In this document: positions 1 through 8,194 of the stretch, piece after piece | Layout: the number at the start of each line of letters is the position of its first letter | How positions within the stretch are numbered: the first letter of the stretch is position 1 | Source of the DNA: Bacteroidales bacterium | GTDB lineage: Bacteria > Bacteroidota > Bacteroidia > Bacteroidales > UBA932 | Direction of reading: 5' to 3' | Length of the DNA: 64,000 bases | Assembly (NCBI GenBank): GCA_017554335.1 | Contig: JAFZIO010000071.1 | Location: 1 to 64,000, forward strand | The notes under the pieces: generated by a model | The model's database searches: none | The model's input: the letters and a program-made list of their open reading frames with translations, nothing else | What the model was told of the DNA's origin: nothing | Translations under genes and position numbers: made by a program

Positions 1-209
1 ACATAATTGGCTTCTAAGAGCCAAAAGTGTTTTTCACCTCCGAATGACAAGTGGGGGTCAAGGACGTTTTTGGCCGCAGGATGAAGAAAGTGTACTTTGC
101 CAATACTGAGAGAACCAGGGCAACCGGCCTCCGGCGCAGCGCGGCAGTTCCCCTGCAAGCGGAGCTTTTTAAAGCGCAGTATTCACCAGTTTGCCTCAAA
201 TACGTCTGT

Positions 210-272
210 TTTGCGTCAATTTGGACGTTTTTCATAGTAAATTGACGCATTTTTCACGTTTTTGCGTCAATT
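210..272. repeat. TGCGTCAATTT repeat, two direct copies and one inverted
   Basis: TGCGTCAATTT at 212-222 is matched by its exact reverse complement AAATTGACGCA at 239-249, an 11-bp perfect inverted repeat with a 16-nt spacer. A third copy, TGCGTCAATT, lies at 263-272 in direct orientation. The arrangement looks like an array of protein-binding half-sites or a degenerate repeat element. No adjacent gene in the window explains it. Confidence 0.6.
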
Positions 273-316
273 ATCTCGTTCTACGCAGTGGAGAGCAGTT
301 GCGTGGCGATACCATA

Positions 317-364
317 GATTCTTCGCTATCGCTCAGAATGACATTGACTGACGCTCAGAATAAC
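317..364. repeat. REP-like intergenic repeat
   Basis: CGCTCAGAATGAC at 330-342 is followed by CGCTCAGAATAAC at 352-364, a near-exact 13-nt direct repeat. The longer string at 317-343 (GATTCTTCGCTATCGCTCAG and onward) resembles, from memory, a small dispersed intergenic repeat common in several bacterial phyla. Only this copy is seen in the window, so calling it dispersed is an inference. Confidence 0.35.
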
Positions 365-398
365 AGCGGCATGCTCCAGAATGTCCAACCCGGGTACT

Positions 399-430
399 TT
401 TGGATATTACAAATATTATTTGTACTTTTG
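399..430 (+). promoter_or_regulatory. rimP-nusA-infB promoter (-33 TTTG, -7 TACTTTTG)
   Basis: TTTG at 399-402 and TACTTTTG at 423-430 are separated by 20 nt, the spacing known for Bacteroidota primary-sigma promoters (TTTG / TAnnTTTG). A second TACTTTTG at 395-402 overlaps the -33 element and may be an alternative upstream -7 box. Transcription would begin near 436 and give a leader of about 50 nt. Confidence 0.65.
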
Positions 431-445
431 CATTCGTGAATGATG

Positions 446-472
446 ATAGAGGCCGAAGGGCTTCTATTTTTT
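446..472 (+). terminator. Terminator-like hairpin in the rimP leader
   Basis: ATAGAGGCC (446-454) and GGCTTCTAT (459-467) pair over nine positions with one G-T wobble and a GAAG loop, and a T run follows through 472. It lies between the rimP promoter and the rimP start codon, only 13 nt before the ATG. It may attenuate the operon or end a very short upstream transcript. Attenuation is inferred; only the hairpin and T run are seen. Confidence 0.5.
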
Positions 473-485
473 GTTATAATGCGCC

Positions 486-758
486 ATGCAAAGGAACGAA
501 TTTGAAAACGTAGTAAAGAAGGCAGCCGCCGAGCGCGGATGCGAGCTCGTCGCCATCGAGTGGAACGACGACGACAATGTGTTTGACGTAACCATAGACA
601 AGGCCGGAGACTCCGTGAGCCTGGAGGACTGCGAGTACGTCCACAGGGCGGTGCTCGCCGCATTCGACCGTGACGTCGAGGACTATGCCCTCACCGTCGG
701 TTCCGTCGGCATAGGCGCAGAAGAAGCAGATGAAATATTGAAAACTATAGAAGAATAA
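486..758 (+). CDS. rimP: Ribosome maturation factor RimP, short form
   Basis: RimP assists 30S subunit maturation. The first about 75 residues fit the N-terminal alpha/beta domain: GCELVAIEW, then VTIDKAG and SLEDCEYVHRAV, the family's hallmark IDK and DCE segments. The protein is only 90 aa, whereas RimP is usually about 150. The usual SSPG-type motif that leads into the C-terminal SH3-like domain is missing and replaced by VGSVGIGAEEADEIL. Identity is supported by position: it heads the classic rimP-nusA-infB operon, and its stop overlaps the nusA start (TAATG). No frameshift explains the loss, because nusA starts immediately. I infer a domain-deleted RimP that may still work, or work with reduced S12 contact. 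Confidence 0.85.
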   Translation: MQRNEFENVVKKAAAERGCELVAIEWNDDDNVFDVTIDKAGDSVSLEDCEYVHRAVLAAFDRDVEDYALTVGSVGIGAEEADEILKTIEE

Positions 759-2026
759 TGGAAAAAGAAAAAGTGATCACCCTCATTGACGCCTTCAAGG
801 ATTTCAAAGAGGAGAAGAACATCGACCGCCCTGTCATGATGGGCGTACTCAAGGACGTATTCCTTACCCAGCTCGCCAAGACTTTCGGCAGCTCCGACAA
901 TTTCGACGTCATCGTCAACGTAGACAAAGGAACCTGCGAAATTTACCAGAACTTCGAGATTGTAGAGGAAGTTGAGAATCCTTACGCCGAGATGACCCTC
1001 GAGCAGGTACGCGAAGACAGCGGAGACGACGATTACGAAATCGGCGACACCTACGCCAAGCCTTTCCCTCTGGCCAGCTTCGGCCGCCGCGGTATCCTGA
1101 ACATACGTCAGAACCTGCAGGGCCGCATCATGGACATAGAGAAGGCCAACGTCTACAAGAAATACTCCGAGAAAGTCGGTGAGCTCTTCGTGGGCGAAGT
1201 CTACCAGACCTGGAGCAAGGAGGTTCTCATTCTCGACGAAGACGGCAACGAACTGCACATCCCCAAGGCTGAGCAGATCCCCGGTGAGCACTTCAAGAAG
1301 AGCGAGTCCGTCCGCGCCATCATCAAGAGCGTGGAGATGCGCAACAACACCACTCCCTACATCACCCTCAGCCGCACCAGCGACGAGTTCCTGGAGCGCC
1401 TCTTCGAACAAGAGGTTCCTGAAATCGCCGACGGCCTCATCACCGTCAAGAAGGTGGTCCGCGTTCCCGGCGACCGCGCCAAGGTGGCCGTGGAGTCCTA
1501 CGACGACCGTGTAGATCCCATCGGAGCCTGCATCGGCGTCAAGGGAAGCCGCATCCTCGGCATCGTCCGTGAACTCCGCAACGAGAACATCGACGTCATC
1601 CCCTGGTCCAGCAACCCCACCCTCCTCATCCAGAGGGCCCTCGCTCCCGGTATGGTCTCCAGCATCGACATGGGCCAGTCTCCGGACGACAAGGTGAAGG
1701 TGTACATGCTGCCCGACGAGGTTAAGAAGGGTATCGGCCGCAACGGCGTCAACGTCCTGCTCGCCGGCAAGCTCATCGGCAGGGAAATCGAAGTCTGGAG
1801 GGAGCTCTCCAAGGCCGAGGCCGAAGAGGAGGAAGACGACGTGCTGCTCGACGATTTCGCAAACGAGATCGACCAGTGGGTCATCGACAAGCTCAAGGGC
1901 ATAGGTTGCGATACCGCCAAGAGCGTCCTGGCTATCGACCCCGAGGACATCGCCAAGCGCGCCGACCTCGACGACGAGACCGTGGAAGATGTTATCCGCA
2001 TACTTAAAGCTGAATTTGAAGACTAA
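758..2026 (+). CDS. nusA: Transcription termination/antitermination factor NusA
   Basis: NusA binds RNA polymerase and nascent RNA and modulates pausing, termination and antitermination. The 422-aa protein shows an N-terminal RNAP-binding domain (about 1-125), an S1 domain (about 140-200), then tandem KH domains with the typical VDPIGACIGVKGSRI segment near residue 250 and KKGIGRNGVNVLLAGKL near 330. An acidic stretch (EAEEEEDD) follows, then a helix-hairpin-helix-like tail (GCDTAKSVLAI). Its start overlaps the rimP stop by one base, implying translational coupling, and infB follows 6 nt downstream. Length and domain order are ordinary for Bacteroidota. Confidence 0.97.
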   Translation: MEKEKVITLIDAFKDFKEEKNIDRPVMMGVLKDVFLTQLAKTFGSSDNFDVIVNVDKGTCEIYQNFEIVEEVENPYAEMTLEQVREDSGDDDYEIGDTYAKPFPLASFGRRGILNIRQNLQGRIMDIEKANVYKKYSEKVGELFVGEVYQTWSKEVLILDEDGNELHIPKAEQIPGEHFKKSESVRAIIKSVEMRNNTTPYITLSRTSDEFLERLFEQEVPEIADGLITVKKVVRVPGDRAKVAVESYDDRVDPIGACIGVKGSRILGIVRELRNENIDVIPWSSNPTLLIQRALAPGMVSSIDMGQSPDDKVKVYMLPDEVKKGIGRNGVNVLLAGKLIGREIEVWRELSKAEAEEEEDDVLLDDFANEIDQWVIDKLKGIGCDTAKSVLAIDPEDIAKRADLDDETVEDVIRILKAEFED

Positions 2027-2032
2027 TTACGC

Positions 2033-4813
2033 ATGGCAGAAATCAGAATAAGCAAACTTTTAAAGCAGTTCAACATCGGTCTCGGCGACCTTGTGGAGTT
2101 CCTCCGCAAGAAGGGAGTCGAGATTGACGAGAACCCCAACGCCAAGGTCTCCGACGAGTATCTTCCCGAGCTTCACAAGCAGTTCGGAAAGGACAAGGAA
2201 GCGATGGAGCAGGCGGCGATGGTGGATATCAAGGTAAAGGAGATTCTGGAGAAGACCAGCCGCAAGCAGTCTTCCCAGGAAGAAGAAGAGGAGGAAGAGG
2301 AGTTGACCATCAAGTCCAACACCTTCTTCAATCCCAAGAAGGCTGCGGAGAAGAAGCAGGAGGAGCCTGCTCCCGAACCGGAGCCCGTGGTTGAAGAGCC
2401 CGCCCCTGCACCCGAACCGGAACCGGAGCCCGTGGTTGAAGAACCCGCTCCTGCACCCGAACCGGAACCTGAGCCGGAACCCGTCGTGGAAGAACCCGCT
2501 CCCGAGCCTCAGCCCGAGCCGGCACCAGAGGCACCCACTCCCGTTGAGGAGGTGCCCGCCGAGCCCGCAGTTCCCGAGACTCCCGTTGAGGCCCCTGCAG
2601 CACCCGTGGTTGCTCCTGCACCTGCAGCAGCACCCGCCGCAGCCGCTGCAGACGCATCTCCGTTCAAGGTTGTCGGCAAGGTCGACCTCAGCCAGTTCGA
2701 CCGCAAGCCTGCCAAGCGCGAGCGTATAGGCAAGGGCGCCCAGAAAGTGGACGTTGTGAAGGCAGGCGCAGGCCTGGACCGCAACGCCGGCAAGAAGGAC
2801 AAGCCCAAGAACGCTCCTGCCCAGCCCGCTCCCGGACAGGGCAAGCGCAAGCGTGACCGCGACCGCTTCAAGCCCGCAATGACGGAGGCCGAGCAGGAAG
2901 AGATGCAGAAGGAGATCCAGAAGCAGGTCAAGGAGACCTACGCCAAGATGAACGAGGGCAAGAAGAACAACTTCGGCGCCAAGTACCGCAAGGAGAAGCG
3001 CGAAGCTGCAGCCCAGCGTACACAGGAAGAGATGGCGGAGGCGATGGCCGAGCAGAAGGTGCTGAAAGTCACCGAGTTCGTTACCGTCAATGACCTGGCT
3101 ACCCTGATGAACAACACTCCTGTGGTGAAGGTTATAGGCGCCTGCATGAGCCTTGGTCTCATGGTGTCCATCAACCAGCGTCTCGACGCCGAGACCCTTG
3201 TGCTGGTGGCGGAGGAATTCGGCTACAAGGTTGAATTCGTGACCGCCGAGCTCTCAGAGGAGCTTAACTCCAACGAGCAGCCCGACCGTCCGGAAGACCT
3301 CCAGCCGCGCGAGCCTATCATCACCGTCATGGGACACGTCGATCACGGTAAGACTTCGCTCCTCGACTATATTCGCAAGACCAACGTTATCGCCGGCGAG
3401 GCCGGTGGTATCACCCAGCACATCGGTGCTTACAGCGTGAAGCTGGAGGACGGCCGCAAGATTACCTTCCTGGATACCCCCGGACACGAGGCCTTTACAG
3501 CCATGCGTGCACGTGGCGCCCAGATGACCGACCTTGCGATTATTATTGTCGCTGCCGACGACGCCGTGATGCCCCAGACCATTGAGGCTATCAACCACGC
3601 CCAGGCCGCCAACGTACCTATGGTCTTTGCCATCAATAAGATAGACAAGCCGGGCGCAGATCCCGAGAAGATACGCCGCCAGCTGTCCGAGATGAATATT
3701 CTGGTAGAGGACTGGGGCGGTAAGTACCAGTGCCAGGAAATCTCTGCCAAGAAGGGTATCAACGTGGACAAGCTGCTGGACAAGGTGCTCCTTGAGACCG
3801 ACCTGCTTGAGCTTAAGGCCAACCCCAACAAGCTCGCCAGCGGCGCCGTCATCGAGTCTTCCCTGGACAAGGGCCGCGGCTATCTGGCCACCGTGCTGGT
3901 TCAGGAGGGAACCCTCCATCAGGGCGACGTGATGCTTTGCGGAAGCTACTACGGACGCGTGAGGGGTATGTTCAACGAACGTGGACAGAAGGTTCAGGAG
4001 GCTGGTCCTTCCACCCCTGTCTCCGTGCTCGGTCTGAACGGCGCTCCTGCCGCAGGTGAGAAATTCAACATCCTCACCGACGAGAAAGAGGCCAAGAGCA
4101 TCGCCGCCAAGCGCGAGCAGCTCATCCGCATCCAGGGCATCAAGACCCAGAAGCATATGACCCTCGAGGAGATCGGCCGCCGTATCGCCATCGGCAACTT
4201 CAAGGAACTCAACGTCATCGTCAAGGGCGACGTGGACGGTTCCGTGGAAGCTCTGTCCGACTCCCTCATCAAGCTCAGCACCGAGGAGGTACGCGTGAAC
4301 GTTATCCACAAGGCCGTGGGTGCCATTTCCGAGTCCGACGTACTGCTGGCCGAGGCTTCCGACGCCGTTATCATCGGCTTCCAGGTCCGTCCTTCAGTGG
4401 AGGCCCGCAAGAGCGCCGACCGCGAGGGCATCGAAATCCGTCTCTACTCCGTCATCTACGACTGTATCAATGACGTGAAGGACGGTATCGAGGGTATGCT
4501 CGAGCCTGAGAAGAAGGAAGAGGTCATCGCTACCGCCGAGATCAAGCAGACCTTCAGGATTTCCAAGGTCGGAACCATCGCAGGATGTATTGTCCGCGAC
4601 GGAAAGATGGTCCAGAAGTCCAAGGTCCGCCTTATCCGCGACGGCATCGTCATCTACACCGGAGAGCTCGGCTCCCTGCAGATTGGCAAGGATTCCGTGA
4701 AGGAAGTCCCTGCAGGCAAGGAGTGCGGTATGAGCATCGCCGGCTACAACGACATCAAGGAGGGCGACGTGATCGAAGCCTTCCAGGTGGTTGAGATCAA
4801 GAGGACGCTGTAA
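2033..4813 (+). CDS. infB: Translation initiation factor IF-2
   Basis: IF-2 is the GTPase that places fMet-tRNA on the 30S subunit and promotes subunit joining. An N-terminal IF2_N module (about 1-55) precedes a long disordered linker rich in Pro, Glu and Ala. A basic segment follows, then the G domain with GHVDHGKT (P loop), DTPGHEAF (G3) and NKIDKPGA (G4), and the C-terminal beta-barrel and IF2-C domains. At 926 aa it is in the normal range. The linker contains near-repeats of a [13 protein letters not shown] unit that are also repeated in the DNA. It is the last gene of the rimP operon and is followed by a strong hairpin. Confidence 0.98.
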   Translation: MAEIRISKLLKQFNIGLGDLVEFLRKKGVEIDENPNAKVSDEYLPELHKQFGKDKEAMEQAAMVDIKVKEILEKTSRKQSSQEEEEEEEELTIKSNTFFNPKKAAEKKQEEPAPEPEPVVEEPAPAPEPEPEPVVEEPAPAPEPEPEPEPVVEEPAPEPQPEPAPEAPTPVEEVPAEPAVPETPVEAPAAPVVAPAPAAAPAAAAADASPFKVVGKVDLSQFDRKPAKRERIGKGAQKVDVVKAGAGLDRNAGKKDKPKNAPAQPAPGQGKRKRDRDRFKPAMTEAEQEEMQKEIQKQVKETYAKMNEGKKNNFGAKYRKEKREAAAQRTQEEMAEAMAEQKVLKVTEFVTVNDLATLMNNTPVVKVIGACMSLGLMVSINQRLDAETLVLVAEEFGYKVEFVTAELSEELNSNEQPDRPEDLQPREPIITVMGHVDHGKTSLLDYIRKTNVIAGEAGGITQHIGAYSVKLEDGRKITFLDTPGHEAFTAMRARGAQMTDLAIIIVAADDAVMPQTIEAINHAQAANVPMVFAINKIDKPGADPEKIRRQLSEMNILVEDWGGKYQCQEISAKKGINVDKLLDKVLLETDLLELKANPNKLASGAVIESSLDKGRGYLATVLVQEGTLHQGDVMLCGSYYGRVRGMFNERGQKVQEAGPSTPVSVLGLNGAPAAGEKFNILTDEKEAKSIAAKREQLIRIQGIKTQKHMTLEEIGRRIAIGNFKELNVIVKGDVDGSVEALSDSLIKLSTEEVRVNVIHKAVGAISESDVLLAEASDAVIIGFQVRPSVEARKSADREGIEIRLYSVIYDCINDVKDGIEGMLEPEKKEEVIATAEIKQTFRISKVGTIAGCIVRDGKMVQKSKVRLIRDGIVIYTGELGSLQIGKDSVKEVPAGKECGMSIAGYNDIKEGDVIEAFQVVEIKRTL
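2375..2530 (+). repeat. Tandem [13 protein letters not shown]-coding repeat in infB
   Basis: The segment GAGCCCGTGGTTGAAGA recurs at 2381 and 2426, and a diverged copy (GAACCCGTCGTGGAAGA) begins at 2477, giving spacings of 45 and 51 nt, both multiples of three. It encodes Pro/Glu-rich units in the disordered IF-2 linker. Copy number probably varies between strains, as in other in-frame minisatellites. Confidence 0.75.
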
Positions 4814-4835
4814 GCCGGTCGACCTATATTAGAGT

Positions 4836-4876
4836 GGGGCAGGTCCAATTTTTCCCCTGGTACCTGCCCCGCTTTT
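4836..4876 (+). terminator. Terminator of the rimP-nusA-infB operon
   Basis: GGGGCAGGT (4836-4844) pairs perfectly with ACCTGCCCC (4862-4870), and a short T-rich tract follows (GCTTTTATT). It lies 22 nt after the infB stop. The same left arm can alternatively pair with GGACCTGCCCC further downstream (4922-4932). Confidence 0.65.
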
Positions 4877-4900
4877 ATTGTCTATACGCATTACAGCGCT

Positions 4901-4932
4901 GCAGGTCCCGGTACTTTTTCCGGACCTGCCCC
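4901..4932. repeat. Second hairpin sharing arms with the infB terminator
   Basis: GCAGGTCC (4901-4908) and GGACCTGC (4922-4929) form an 8-bp stem with a 13-nt loop. The arms are extended copies of the preceding terminator stem, so the 4836-4932 stretch is a double palindrome with interchangeable pairing. It ends 20 nt before the fucosidase -7 box. Confidence 0.6.
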
Positions 4933-4951
4933 AAATAATCACAAATTATGT

Positions 4952-4959
4952 TATATTTG
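4952..4959 (+). promoter_or_regulatory. -7 box of the fucosidase gene
   Basis: TATATTTG matches TAnnTTTG exactly and ends 5 nt before the chosen ATG, so the transcript would start at or just before the start codon. No TTTG at the usual -33 spacing is seen. Confidence 0.55.
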
Positions 4960-4964
4960 TAAAC

Positions 4965-6443
4965 ATGAGACGCTTCCTGGCCATCATATCCATCCTTGCC
5001 CTTTCTGCCTGCACCGTACGGCACACCATAAAGGTCGAGCCCGGCGATACCGAAGCGCAGGTAATTGCCAAGGCGGTGAAGGTCACACCCACGCCCGCGC
5101 AACTGCATGCCCTGGAAAACGGCTTCGAGGCATTCGTGCATTTCGGGCCAAACACTTTTACCGGTGTGGAATGGGGCAGCGGAATCGAGGACCCGGCGGT
5201 TTTCGCGCCACAGTGCATAGACACAGACCAGTGGTGCGAGTGTTTCAAGGCTGCCGGAATGAAACGGGTGATTCTCACGGCCAAGCATCACGACGGCTTC
5301 GTACTCTGGCCCAGCCGCTATACTGAGCACGGGGTGGCTTCTTCTCCGTTCAAAAAAGACGTAGTCAAGGCGCTCTCGGCCTCCTGCGCCAAATATGGTC
5401 TGGAGTTCGGGTTCTACCTTTCCCCGGCGGACCTGTATCAAATGGAATCGCCTGAGGGCCTTTACGGAAACGGCAGCGCAGCCACTCTCCGTACCATCCC
5501 ACGTCCGGTTGAGGGCCGCCCCTTCTCCAACAGTACCACTTTCGAATTCGAAGTCGACGACTACAACGAATACTTCCTCAACCAGCTCTTCGAACTGCTC
5601 ACGGAATACGGTCCCATCAGCGAACTCTGGTTCGACGGAGCGCACCCCAAGCACAAGGGCGGCCAGCTGTATAACTATCTGGCATGGAAAGAGTTAATCC
5701 ATACCCTCGCGCCCGGTGCCGTAGTCTTCGGCAAGGAAGACCTGCGCTGGTGCGGGAATGAGGCCGGCGAAACGCGCGGGGCCGAATGGAACATAATTCC
5801 GTACGCTAAGGACCCTGCCGGACTCAATATGTTCGACGACCTTACGGACGCCGACCTGGGCAGCCGCGACGTCCTCTTAAACCACGAGAAGCCCTTCTGG
5901 CTCCATTATCAGCCCGCAGAGACCGACGTCTCCATCCGTGACGGCTGGTTCTGGCGCAACGACGACGAGCAGGCCGTACGCAGTGCCGCCAACGTCTTCG
6001 ACATCTGGGAACGCTCAACCGGAGGCAACTCCATCCTTCTCCTTAACGTCCCTCCATGTGCCGACGGCCGCATCTCGCCGCGCGACAGCAGCGTGCTGGC
6101 GGATGTCGGCAGCATGATACGCGACAGCTATTCCAACGACCTCCTTGAAGGAGCCCGCCGCCGCAACACCAGGGACGGCATAGTCTTCCGGTTGCCGCTG
6201 GCTGTGCGCTTCAACCGGCTTCTTCTGGAAGAAGACCTGAGCAAAGGTGAGAGGGTGGAAGAATTCGCCCTGGACGTATGGGCGGACGGCTGGCAGGAAG
6301 TGGCGCGCGGCACCAACATAGGGCACCGCCGCATACTCCGCTTCCCGGAGCAGAACGCCGCCGCAATACGCGTGCGTGTGCTCCAATCCCGCGCAAAACC
6401 GCATCTGTCCCGCATATCCGCTTATAATCACGAAACTATATAA
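4965..6443 (+). CDS. GH29 alpha-L-fucosidase lipoprotein
   Basis: Predicted to remove terminal alpha-L-fucose from glycans outside the cytoplasm. The start is set at MRRFLAIISILALSAC, which gives a lipoprotein signal with lipobox LSAC (Cys at residue 16); an upstream in-frame ATG would place this hydrophobic stretch inside the protein. GH29 features: FVHFGPNTFTG near the N terminus, LTAKHHDGFVLWPS (the family's KHHDGF), and ELWFDG with Asp224 as the likely nucleophile. A C-terminal beta-sandwich-like region follows (about 390-492). It is 492 aa, normal for the family. ettA follows 2 nt downstream, so the two are probably co-transcribed. The exact linkage specificity cannot be read from sequence. 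Confidence 0.9.
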   Translation: MRRFLAIISILALSACTVRHTIKVEPGDTEAQVIAKAVKVTPTPAQLHALENGFEAFVHFGPNTFTGVEWGSGIEDPAVFAPQCIDTDQWCECFKAAGMKRVILTAKHHDGFVLWPSRYTEHGVASSPFKKDVVKALSASCAKYGLEFGFYLSPADLYQMESPEGLYGNGSAATLRTIPRPVEGRPFSNSTTFEFEVDDYNEYFLNQLFELLTEYGPISELWFDGAHPKHKGGQLYNYLAWKELIHTLAPGAVVFGKEDLRWCGNEAGETRGAEWNIIPYAKDPAGLNMFDDLTDADLGSRDVLLNHEKPFWLHYQPAETDVSIRDGWFWRNDDEQAVRSAANVFDIWERSTGGNSILLLNVPPCADGRISPRDSSVLADVGSMIRDSYSNDLLEGARRRNTRDGIVFRLPLAVRFNRLLLEEDLSKGERVEEFALDVWADGWQEVARGTNIGHRRILRFPEQNAAAIRVRVLQSRAKPHLSRISAYNHETI

Positions 6444-6445
6444 CC

Positions 6446-8122
6446 ATGGCTGACGAAAAGATAATATTCTCGATGAACGGGGTGAGCAAAATCCTCCCCC
6501 ACAACAACAAGGTCATACTTAAGGATATATACCTTGGCTTCTTCTATGGTGCCAAAATAGGTATCATAGGCCTTAACGGAGCCGGTAAATCCACTGTGCT
6601 CAAGATTATCGCCGGAGTGGAGAAACCCACCCGCGGCGAGGTCGTCTGGGCCCCCGGCTACAGCGTCGGATACCTGGAGCAGGAACCTCAGATGGACAAT
6701 TCGAAAACCGTACTGGAAGTGGTTCAGGAAGGTGTCCAGGAGGTTATGGACATGCTCGCCGAGTACAACGAGATAGGTATGAAGTTCTGCGAGCCCATGA
6801 GCGACGACGAGATGAACGCCCTTATCGAGCGCCAGGGAGAACTCACTGAAGCCATCGAGCACGCCGACGGCTGGGAGATAGACGCCAAGCTCGAACGTGC
6901 CATGGACGCCCTCCAGTGCCCTCCGCCGGATGCCAGCGTGGCGACCCTTTCCGGAGGCGAACGCCGCCGTGTGGCCCTCTGCCGCCTGCTGCTCCGCCAA
7001 CCCGACGTGCTGCTCCTCGACGAGCCTACCAACCACCTCGACACGGAGTCGATCCAGTGGCTGGAGGCCCACCTGCAGCAGTATAAGGGCACAGTAATCG
7101 CCGTAACGCACGACCGTTACTTCCTGGACAACGTGGCCGGATGGATACTCGAGCTAGACCGCGGCGAGGGCATACCCTGGAAGGGCAACTATTCCGGATG
7201 GCTGGAGCAGAAGAGCAAGCGCCTGGCGATGGAAGAAAAGCAGGAAAGCAAGCGCCGCAAGACCCTCGAGCGGGAGCTGGAGTGGGTGCGGATGGCGCCG
7301 CGTGCCCGTCAGGCCAAGCAGAAGGCCCGTCTGGGGGCGTACGAGAAGCTGGCCTCCGCAGATACCAAGGAGAAAGAAGCGAATCTGGAGATCTACATAC
7401 CCAACGGTCCTCACCTCGGCAACAAGGTCATCGAGTTCAAGGACGTAAGCAAGGCGTACGGCGACAAGCTGCTCTTCGAGCACCTGAGCTTCGTGCTGCC
7501 GCCGGCAGGCATCGTAGGTGTCATAGGCCCGAACGGCGCCGGCAAGACGACGCTCTTCCGTCTCATAATGGGAATAGAGAAACCCGACTCCGGAACGATA
7601 GAAATCGGCGACACAGTAAAGATTGCCTACGTGGACCAGCAGCATAAGAGCATAGACCCGGATCTCACCGTCTACGAGACTATTGCCGGCAACTCGGAAT
7701 GGATACGCCTGGGCAACCGGGAAATAAACGCCCGCAGTTGGGTGTCCCGTTTCAATTTCTCCGGCGCCGACCAGGAAAAGCTCTGCGGTGTGCTGTCCGG
7801 AGGCGAGCGCAACCGCCTGCACCTGGCCCTCACGCTCAAGGACGAAGGCAACGTGCTGCTGCTTGACGAGCCGACCAACGACGTGGACGTCAACACGATA
7901 CGTGCGCTCGAGGAAGGTCTCGACGGCTTCGCGGGCTGCGCCGTGGTAGTATCCCATGACCGCTGGTTCCTGGATCGTATCGCCACCCATATCCTGGCCT
8001 TTGAGGGCGACTCCCAGGTCTACTTCTTCGAAGGCAGCTACTCCGAGTACGAAGAAAACAGAAAGGCCCGCCTTGGAACAGACGAGCCTAAACGTTTCAA
8101 GTACAAGAAGCTGATGGAGTAA
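6446..8122 (+). CDS. ettA: ABC-F translation factor EttA
   Basis: EttA is a soluble tandem ATPase of the ABC-F class that binds the ribosomal E site and gates the first elongation steps according to ADP/ATP level. Two nucleotide-binding domains are visible: GLNGAGKST with LSGGERRR, and GPNGAGKTT with LSGGERNR, each followed by a LLLDEPTN Walker B. An arm insertion lies in the first domain and a charged linker (about 240-310) joins the two. At 558 aa it is close to E. coli EttA (555) and shares the N-terminal pattern GAKIGIIGLNGAGKS. It has no membrane segments and so is not a transporter. Other ABC-F members (Uup, resistance types) are less likely on length. Confidence 0.93.
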   Translation: MADEKIIFSMNGVSKILPHNNKVILKDIYLGFFYGAKIGIIGLNGAGKSTVLKIIAGVEKPTRGEVVWAPGYSVGYLEQEPQMDNSKTVLEVVQEGVQEVMDMLAEYNEIGMKFCEPMSDDEMNALIERQGELTEAIEHADGWEIDAKLERAMDALQCPPPDASVATLSGGERRRVALCRLLLRQPDVLLLDEPTNHLDTESIQWLEAHLQQYKGTVIAVTHDRYFLDNVAGWILELDRGEGIPWKGNYSGWLEQKSKRLAMEEKQESKRRKTLERELEWVRMAPRARQAKQKARLGAYEKLASADTKEKEANLEIYIPNGPHLGNKVIEFKDVSKAYGDKLLFEHLSFVLPPAGIVGVIGPNGAGKTTLFRLIMGIEKPDSGTIEIGDTVKIAYVDQQHKSIDPDLTVYETIAGNSEWIRLGNREINARSWVSRFNFSGADQEKLCGVLSGGERNRLHLALTLKDEGNVLLLDEPTNDVDVNTIRALEEGLDGFAGCAVVVSHDRWFLDRIATHILAFEGDSQVYFFEGSYSEYEENRKARLGTDEPKRFKYKKLME

Positions 8123-8132
8123 TCACGATTAC

Positions 8133-8193
8133 ATGACATCATTTCCTTGCAAATGATGTCATTTTGACTTATTTTTGTAAAAAATGATGTCAT
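8133..8193 (+). promoter_or_regulatory. Promoter-operator of the toxin-antitoxin pair
   Basis: Three 12-nt half-sites are visible: ATGACATCATTT at 8133-8144, its exact inverse AAATGATGTCAT at 8151-8162, and a third identical AAATGATGTCAT at 8182-8193 that ends one base before the antitoxin ATG. The -7 box TATTTTTG (8170-8177) and a TTG at 8147-8149, 20 nt upstream, are flanked by these sites. The layout fits autorepression by the antitoxin-toxin complex. Confidence 0.8.
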
Positions 8194-8194
8194 T

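Larger units (their letters stand above)
1..485. other. Noncoding region upstream of rimP
   Basis: No convincing gene is seen here: the short open frames on either strand lack recognisable protein character, and codon bias differs from the genes around. It is more AT-rich than the coding DNA. It contains a short hairpin at 7-24 (TTGGCT/AGCCAA), the TGCGTCAATTT repeats, a REP-like repeat, and the promoter and leader hairpin of rimP, all listed separately. The left end may hold the 3' flank of a gene outside the window. Confidence 0.6.

Noticed and set aside
14-439. Short open frames at the left edge
   Set aside because: Composition and predicted peptides are unlike neighbouring genes, and they cross repeats and a promoter; treated as noncoding.
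475-480. TATAAT before rimP as a classical -10 box
   Set aside because: There is no -35 match at 17 nt, the phylum uses TAnnTTTG, and a well-spaced TTTG/TACTTTTG promoter lies upstream.
4878-4964. Upstream ATG as start of the fucosidase
   Set aside because: It would add 29 residues before a lipoprotein signal peptide and start inside the palindromic region; the later ATG gives a correct lipobox.
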